DNA from: Symsagittifera roscoffensis
Lineage: Eukaryota > Xenacoelomorpha > Acoela > Convolutidae
DNA: 64,000 nt
Direction of reading: 5' to 3'
Assembly: GCF_963678635.1 (NCBI RefSeq)
Contig: NC_087071.1
Coordinates: 25,739,821-25,803,820, forward strand
This document shows, piece after piece, positions 58,118-64,000 of this stretch. The first letter of the stretch is position 1; each line of letters begins with the position of its first letter. The notes beneath the pieces are model-generated. The model did no database searches and had not been told where the DNA came from. It worked only from the letters and a program-made list of their open reading frames with translations. A program made the translations under genes and the position numbers.

Positions 58118-58692
58118 GGTTTCAAATTTTTCATTGTTTTAAACTTGTTTGATTAGCTCGTATTTTCCCTCGCCTGTCTTTGGTCTTTTTTGGTTTGTAG
58201 GGTTATCACCTTTATCCACAATTTTTTAATAATAAGATTCAAGACTGTTTTTATTGCGCACTTACGAAAAAATTGCCGAATAAAGTGGTTTCAGAAAGTT
58301 TATCAAAAGACACCAAGTACTCATAGGGAAAAAATAAATTGTTTGCTGTTACACCATAAGCTTTGAGAATTTGGTGTAATGAAGTAACTGCTGCTAGAAA
58401 CTGACTGCAACCAAAAACAACGAAGTGTCGCTAATGCTAATTACAGGAATCGATTAATCTTTTTTCAAATTAATGGTTGAGAGTTCGTAATGTCTAAGTA
58501 AAGTTTTGAAGAAAAAAACTTTCGAATTAAATTCAAATCATAAAGTCCACTATTAACTCTTTCCACATGTAATTGTTCAATGTAGGATGTAAGTTTTTGT
58601 TAAGTTGATTTAATTTTTTTAGGCTTGGGGCTTTTTCATCCAAGTAAGTTTCTTGGTAATCAGACGACAATGTTAATTGCTCCAGTATATCT
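58118..58692 (-). pseudogene. PolB fragment around Exo II, multiply frameshifted
   Basis: LTSYIEQLHVERVNSGLYDL (about 58,600-58,525) gives the Exo II-like block with Asn and Asp. Downstream patches in other frames (QTIYFFPMSTW near 58,330) match the usual aromatic FFPYEY region loosely. No frame longer than about 60 codons. Confidence 0.55.
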
Positions 58693-59045
58693 TCAAATTT
58701 TTTGGTCTAAAAAGCTGTATTTTGTTCTTTGTTCGGGTAACAATAACAATGCTTCAACAAAAGAATCTACAAATAACTGAGGATCCTCGTTTACAAAAAA
58801 CTGTGTAGAGTTGCTTGTTAAAAAGGAGACATTATGATTAATTGCAACAGATACTGCAAAATGCTCATTTGTGAGGCGCAATTTTTTTGTAAGAACAAAC
58901 AAATAGTCTGAAAGTTCTTGCTGTTTGTAGTTTGGTCGCACATCAGGTTGGAGGATAGATTCAAAGTCAAAAGTAACAAATGCATCATAAAACCGAAACT
59001 CGAGTGGTACAGTTAGGCCAACTAATTGAAGTTCGTCAAAAATTG
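58693..59045 (-). pseudogene. PolB fragment with exonuclease motif I
   Basis: The frame is open from about 59,045 and reads ELQLVGLTVPLEFRFYDAFV, then TFDFESILQPDVRPNYKQQE. The Asp and Glu of FDFES (58,957-58,971) are the metal-binding pair of the 3'-5' exonuclease. A stop at 58,693-58,695 ends it. Confidence 0.75.
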
Positions 59046-59315
59046 AAAAACTGCGACTGTATTACCCCCTGGATAGATGTGTTTTGTTTGTTCAACATGT
59101 GTTTTTGAAATGATTCTAAGTGTGGCAAAAATGTACGACAATTAGAACAACGATACTTTTTGACCAGGAGATTTAAAATATTAATCAGGTAGATATGATC
59201 TCCAACTGCGAGAAAATGTACGCGGTTACATTCGCTCTGACTTCCTTAAAAAAGATTTCCCGCTGAAGACGCCACAGCGCGTTCATCCTCAATCGCATAG
59301 AGAAGAGTTGAGCTA

Positions 59316-59606
59316 TCAAATATGCCTCCAGTTTTTCAAAATGTTTATATCCAATTCCTTCAAAATGATCTGCTTCCTGCTGGTTTCCTGAGCAAAAAGT
59401 TCGTAAGTTCGCTCAGCAGGGTTTACCCTTCTTTTCAGCTGAAAAGCAGCCAATGCTCTTAAAGCACACCGGTTGTCATTATAAGGAATTCCTTCACTGT
59501 TTTTTTCAAGTGTCCACACAGCTGGACTGTGTTTGGGGTAAAAAGGAATATCGCCACTCTCTTCGTTTGCTCCCATAGTTATTCCCAAGATATGGGTGGC
59601 CGTCAC
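59316..59606 (-). pseudogene. PolB N-terminal conserved block
   Basis: 96 codons (open frame, first in-frame start a GTG at 59,606). Contains PFYPKHSPAVWTLEKN and IPYNDNRCALRALAAFQLKR. The YNDNxCxxRAL signature precedes the exonuclease in the zinc-finger PolB genes of animal Polinton-like elements. It is joined on the N side to the finger region across a stop-rich 60-base stretch. Confidence 0.65.
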
Positions 59607-59628
59607 TGTGATTTTAGTCAGATAATAA

Positions 59629-61530
59629 AAAGGTTCACTTAGTCAGATAATGAAAAGTACTATCTCTCTAATTAGCTAATTTTTCATAAAGTCTATATCC
59701 AACACACCTCGTTTCAGGGAGAGAAGTTCGTTTCTGTTCTCAAAAAATTTAGGCTTGGGTAAAATTGCAGTGTTTTCACTAGAGTAGTAAAATCACTAGC
59801 CATTGCTTTCATTGTTTTTAAGGAGATAACCAAAACAATTATTGATTTTTCATGCTTGACTCAGTTTTTGAAACGCTGTATCCATATATTTTTCTATTTT
59901 GTCATAACTGCTTTGTTTAAAAAAAAACTAAAAGATGTGGCAGTTGAATAACATGGTAACCAATTAAGTGAGGTTTCGATCGAACAACTTGCACAATAGA
60001 CTCATCGTCTCCAAAAAGGGCCTCGAAAAGTGTAGATTTGATTTTGTACTACGCTCGATTTCGTGAACATTCATTATATGCTTTTGCAATTTCTGCATAC
60101 TGGTTTATCCTTTGTTACATACTGCGCATGTTAGCTGCACTTTATGTGTTCTGTGGACTCGAAAATTGTGAATTTTTAATTTCCTTGGTTGTTTACTCAA
60201 AAAAGGACACGTTTTGCATATGAACTCGTCATTCGCAAAATTGTAAATCTCGTGGCAACGTATAATATATTGCGATTCGAATTCCCGTTGACAAATGCAC
60301 GTGAAGATTTAGCTTGTAACCGGTTGTAAAACTATTTTCATCATCAATTCCCTAGTTGTGACAGAATATCTTGCAAAATGAGTTCAATAGCGAAAATATG
60401 TAATAATCAGAAAACAAGAATAAATCTTGAAACATAAAACAATTCTACGGAAAATTTATGTTGCAGAAGCAACAGGGAGATAATCATCAGTTATGGAGAA
60501 GATTTTGTTGAATTTGAATTTGAACCAATAGTTAATAGTTTTTTTGAAAAATTATCTAATTTTTAGTTAATTTTAGCAGCTTACTGTCCGTTTTTCATCA
60601 CTGAATTGAAATTTATATAAATTACCTTGAAGAATTTGTCAGAAATTGTTAGTTTTGCACAAATATAGTTTAATCATTAAGAATAAATTGAGGAGGAGTT
60701 GAATCATTGAGTTTGATCTAGACTTTTCAATGAATATGCTCTTTTTGCTCAATTGCTTTAAAATTTTTTATTAAATTTTCCCTTAAATGGACAAAAACCA
60801 GTTAAATAACTAATTAAAAGGATACAAACTAAAATTTTTGGATAGATTTGATTCGTTTTTACTTTACTTTCTCGAAAGTTACGATTTTTTAAACCATTTT
60901 CCCAAAGTTTCAAATTTAGTCTGCTATTATGAGCTTTCTTTTTAGTTTTTAGAGCAATATATAACCCGTTTTTTAGCTTAAATTAAGGTAAATTTTATCG
61001 TATTCCAGTAATTTGAGAAAAAGTGTAGGAAAAATTTATTTATTTTATTTTAAAAATTTGTTTCATTGTCTCAACATGATGACAATTAAAATACATTTTG
61101 AGCTCAATTTCAAACTCTGTACGTAAAAGTATTTTTTCAATTAGATCAGAAGCAAGAATACATTAGCTAAAACAGCAATATTTCCGCAATTCTTTTCCAA
61201 AAACTTGAAAAAAAAGTTTTTTCCACAAACCTTGACTTTCTTCGAAGTTTCAGTAGTTTATGATCTTTCCCTTTGATATTCAGAAACTTATATAACCTGC
61301 TTCTGAGCTCAAATTAGAGTAAATTTTATCTTTTTTTCGTGTTTTGAGTGAAAATTGCGAAAAAGTCCATTTTTATGCAACTTTTCTCAGAAAAAAAAGT
61401 GAAATTTTTGCATTTTTTTCCCAAAAACCTTGGTTTTCTCGAACTTTAAGTAGGTTTCAGCATTGTTTCAAGAAATTAGATTATCTAAATAACGAGTTAA
61501 AAGGTCGAATTATAACAAATCTTATCGTGT
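59629..61530. repeat. Left arm of a long imperfect palindrome
   Basis: The left arm mirrors 61,845-63,985. Anchors: TAATCATCAGTTATGGAGAA at 60,481-60,500 is the exact inverse of 62,840-62,859; AAAAGTACTATCTCTCTA at 59,653-59,670 is the inverse of 63,954-63,971; GTTAAAAGGTCGAATTATAA near 61,496 mirrors the stretch near 61,862-61,881. The axis is near 61,690 with an unmatched centre of about 310 bases. It includes the zinc-finger end of the minus-strand PolB. Confidence 0.9.
60050..60300 (-). pseudogene. Zinc-finger start of the left (minus-strand) PolB copy
   Basis: Minus-strand reading gives CKTCPFLSKQPRKLKIHNF ending RVH, a complete C2H2 finger, then CAVCNKG, a TAA at 60,105-60,107, and MQKLQKHIMNVH with both histidines. 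The stop lies inside the fourth finger. The two upstream fingers of the right copy are missing here because of a deletion near 60,245. Confidence 0.7.
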
Positions 61531-61844
61531 TTTGAAAATGTTTTTGAGACATCCGCCATGCTATGTATTAAAATATGTAAAACCAATGGTAAGCTTTCAG
61601 TGTGATGGTAAGAGAAAGTAAAATGGTATTTTTTGGTTTTTGTGTGAAAACGTCTGATTTTTTTGCAAAAATTTCGGCGCTTATTATCTAATTTTTAAAT
61701 ATCAAAGGTTAATTACCTGTTGGTTGTGGAATGAATGTAGTGTATTTAGATTTTTTGGTACATAAGTCAATAGTGAAATTTTTTTGGTAAAAACTTGGAA
61801 TTTTTATCACAAAAATTAAAAAATTTTTTCAAAAAAACTTCAAG
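61531..61844. other. Central spacer of the palindrome
   Basis: About 310 bases, AT-rich, not matched between arms. No gene. If the arms are divergent gene 5' ends, this would be the shared upstream region. Confidence 0.5.
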
Positions 61845-63985
61845 ACAGGATAAGATTTGTTATATTTCGACCTATTAACTCAATAATTAGATAATCTTTC
61901 TTTTTGAAAAATACTGAAACCTACTTAGACTTCAAAAAAGCCAAGGTTTTTGGAAAAAAAATGCAAAAAATGCAAGTTTTTCTTGCCCTAATGTGAGCTC
62001 AGAAGCAGGTTATATAAGGTGGCGACTATCAGAGCGAAGCTCATAATGGCTTCAAACTTACTCAAACTTCGAAAAAAGTCAAGGTTTTTGGAAAAAAAAA
62101 GCAAAGTTTTAAGTAATTGTAAAAAATTGCAAAAATTTCAAAAATTTGCAAAAAAAATGCAGAAACCTCATGAAATTGGCTAAAGTATTGTTGCTTCTTT
62201 TCTAATTGAAAAAAACTTTTACGCACAGAGTTTGAAATTGAGCTCGAAATGTATTTTAATTGGCATCATGTTGAGACAATGATGCAAAATTTTGAATGAA
62301 AAAAAGATTTTTTGCAAAATTTTTTCTCAAATTCTTGAAATACGATAAAATTTACCTTATTTTGAGCTAAAAACCGGTTTATGTAATGCTCTTAATAGTA
62401 GAAAGAATGCTCATAATACCAGAATTAGTATTGAAGCTTCCAGAAAATTGTGAAAACAATCGAAACTTTTGAGAGAGTAAAGTAAAAACGAATCAATTCT
62501 ATCCAAATTTTTTAATTTTCATCCTTTTATTTCGTTAATTTACTAGTTTTTGTCAAGTAAAGCAAAAATTTAGTAAAAAGTTTAAATAAATTGAACAAAA
62601 AAGGAATCTTTATTGAAAATTCGAGATCGAACTCCATGATTCAACTCCTCCTCAGTTTTTTTCTTATCGATTAACCCAAGTTTGTATGAAACTAACAACT
62701 TCTGATAAATTTTTTACATTAATAGTTATAAATTTCAGATCAATGAAGAAAAATGGGCAGTTAACTGATAAAATTGACTAGAAATATGGCAATTTTTTCT
62801 TAAAAGTATATTAGCTATCGGTTGAAATTCAACAAAATCTTCTCCATAACTGATGATTATCTCCCTGTTGCTTCTGCAACATAAATTTTCCGTAGAAATG
62901 TTTTATGTTTCAAAATTTATTCTTGTTTTCTGCTTATTACATGTTTTCGCTATTGAACTAATTTTGCAAGATATTTGATCAGAACTGGGGAATTTATGAG
63001 GAAAAAAAATTTCAAGTGAACAAAAAGTTGGCTGGCAGAGATAAAATTAGAACTGATAACGTCTGAATTTTACGATGTTTTCTCAAAAATGTCCATGTGA
63101 GAAAAAACTGGTGCCAATTAAGGCTTTCAAAATCACATGTAAAAACTGAGAATATAAAGGTGTAGTTGTACTTTCACCTTTTAGAACAAAATAAGATGGG
63201 AGCACATTCGAAACCTTTTGAGTGTAAGAATTGCTATAAGCAATTTTCCAGCAAAGAGAAATTAGACCTGCACAAAAGAAAGCATGTGATAAGAACATGT
63301 GGGATTTGTAAAAGTTATTTTCAATATATATTTTCGGTTGCCACGAGATTTCACATGCGAATACGAGTACATACGAGCACAAGCGCATACAAGTACAAAT
63401 GCAAAACTTGTCCTTTTTCGAGTAAACATCCAAGGAACATGAAAATTCACAGTTTTCGAGTCCACAAAACACATAAAGTGCAGCTTACATGCGCAGTGTG
63501 TAACAAAGGAAATAACACTATGCAGAAATTGAAAAAGCGTATAAGGAATGGTCACGAAAGCGAGCGTAAGCAATCAAATCGACACTTTTCAGAGACCCTT
63601 TTTGGAGACGATGAGACTATTGTGGAATTTGTTCGATCAAAATCTCACTCAATTGGGGACCATGTTATTCAACAGCCACATCAAACAATTTTTAACTTTG
63701 TTTTGAAACAAAGCGGTTATGACAAAATAAAAAAATGTATGGATACAACGTTTCAAAAACTGAGTCAAACATCGAAAATCAACATGTGCTTTGGTTATCT
63801 CCTTAAAAACACTAAAAGCAATGACTAGCGATACTACTACTCTAGTGAAATTACTGCATTTTTACGCAAGTCTCAAGTTATTGAGAACAGAGACGAATTT
63901 CTACCCCTGAAACGAGATGCGTTGGATACAGAAATTGTAAAAAATGAGCTATTTAGAGAGATAGTACTTTTTATTATCTGACTAA
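61845..63985. repeat. Right arm of the long imperfect palindrome
   Basis: Inverse of the left arm, with indels adding up to about 280 bases. Both arms also hold degenerate internal copies of a GCAGGTTATATAAG / CTTATATAACCTGC block (about 61,287 and 62,005), with related forms at 60,960 and 62,385. The right end may extend beyond the window. Confidence 0.9.
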
Positions 63986-63990
63986 GTGGA
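63166..63990 (+). pseudogene. Zinc-finger start of the right (plus-strand) PolB copy, runs off the window
   Basis: Open from 63,166 (a true ATG is at 63,196, MGAHSKPFEC) to TAG 63,826-63,828, then open again in the same frame (RYYYSSEITAFLRKSQ) to TGA 63,979-63,981. Fingers: CKNCYKQFSSKEKLDLHKRK (ending KH), a poorer CGICKSYFQ finger, CKTCPFSSKHPRNMKIHSF ending RVH, and CAVCNKGNN in which the first zinc-binding His is Arg. After these comes a linker with MCFGYLLKNTKSND just before the TAG. By its mirrored twin it is the N-terminal part of a PolB gene. Whether the rest follows outside the window is unknown. Confidence 0.75.
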
Positions 63991-64000
63991 CGTTTTATTA

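Larger units (their letters stand above)
56306..60300 (-). pseudogene. Broken zinc-finger DNA polymerase B gene (Polinton-like / organellar-viral PolB family)
   Basis: Segments on the minus strand appear in N-to-C order from right to left: C2H2 fingers (60,300-60,050), a conserved block with YNDNRCALRALAAF (59,606-59,316), another finger YRCSNCRTFLPHLESFQKH (about 59,160-59,100), exonuclease motif I FDFES (58,957-58,971), a VNSGLYDLNLI Exo II-like block (about 58,519-58,560), YYNCLNV at the Exo III place (about 58,085-58,110), polymerase motif A VGYDGNTLCLY (about 57,766-57,800), WECEWSFKK (about 57,135), and motif B KLIGNSAY (about 56,635-56,665). This is the DNA_pol_B_2 type of protein-primed polymerase. 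Stops and frameshifts separate nearly all blocks and motif C (DTD) was not found, so the gene is dead. It would replicate a DNA element or virus-like genome. Confidence 0.85.

Noticed and set aside
63083..63573. Minus-strand frames over the right zinc-finger region (and 60,038-60,223 plus strand)
   Set aside because: They are the antisense of the supported zinc-finger frames in both palindrome arms.

Overview
The window reads as nuclear DNA of an invertebrate animal. It is AT-rich, gene-poor and repeat-dominated. It carries a Ty3/Gypsy-type LTR retroelement with an envelope-like gene, two decayed non-LTR retrotransposons (LINEs) and a protein-primed-type DNA polymerase B gene of the Polinton/Maverick or organellar-viral family with C2H2 zinc fingers. 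A 200-base scaffold gap shows that it is a draft assembly. No bacterial genes, operons or CRISPR were seen, and the species cannot be named from the sequence.

Layout. (1) 1 to about 16.4 kb: one long plus-strand retroelement, entered from inside its 5' side. The order is Gag, Pol (protease, RT, RNase H, integrase), a membrane plus Pro/Ser-rich ORF, an Env-like ORF, an intact 627-codon ORF of unknown function, and a structured 3' noncoding tract that probably holds the 3' LTR. Gag, Pol and the env region carry stops and frameshifts. (2) 16.4-28.2 kb: AT-rich DNA with a 1.2-kb foldback element, a 5.6-kb array of a 23-bp minisatellite with 1.0-1.2-kb higher-order units, a small MITE-like palindrome, and a 33-bp minisatellite lying inside a 363-codon open frame. 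(3) 28.7-37.6 kb: a decayed LINE, a pair of long direct repeats and a C-rich island. (4) 37.65-48.7 kb: an 11-kb array of a 30-bp minisatellite with nested higher-order duplications and two short inverted islands. (5) 49.8-54.6 kb: a second decayed LINE, a GC-richer island, a cluster of inverted GAGCGGTTT motifs and the assembly gap. (6) 55.1-64 kb: a candidate two-exon gene, a broken PolB gene on the minus strand, and a roughly 4.4-kb imperfect palindrome that places a second copy of the PolB zinc-finger end head-to-head with the first and runs off the window.

How the parts relate. The retroelement has a retrovirus-like plan: Gag and Pol overlap in different frames, and the env cistrons overlap by 13 and 4 nucleotides. 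No living host gene is established, and the best candidate is the split ORF at 55.16-55.68 kb. Most of the window is mobile DNA or satellite. The strongest candidates for something undescribed are the extra 3' ORFs of the retroelement and the head-to-head PolB palindrome. The family of the env-like protein, the exact LTR limits and all array identities are judged by eye, with no searches run.
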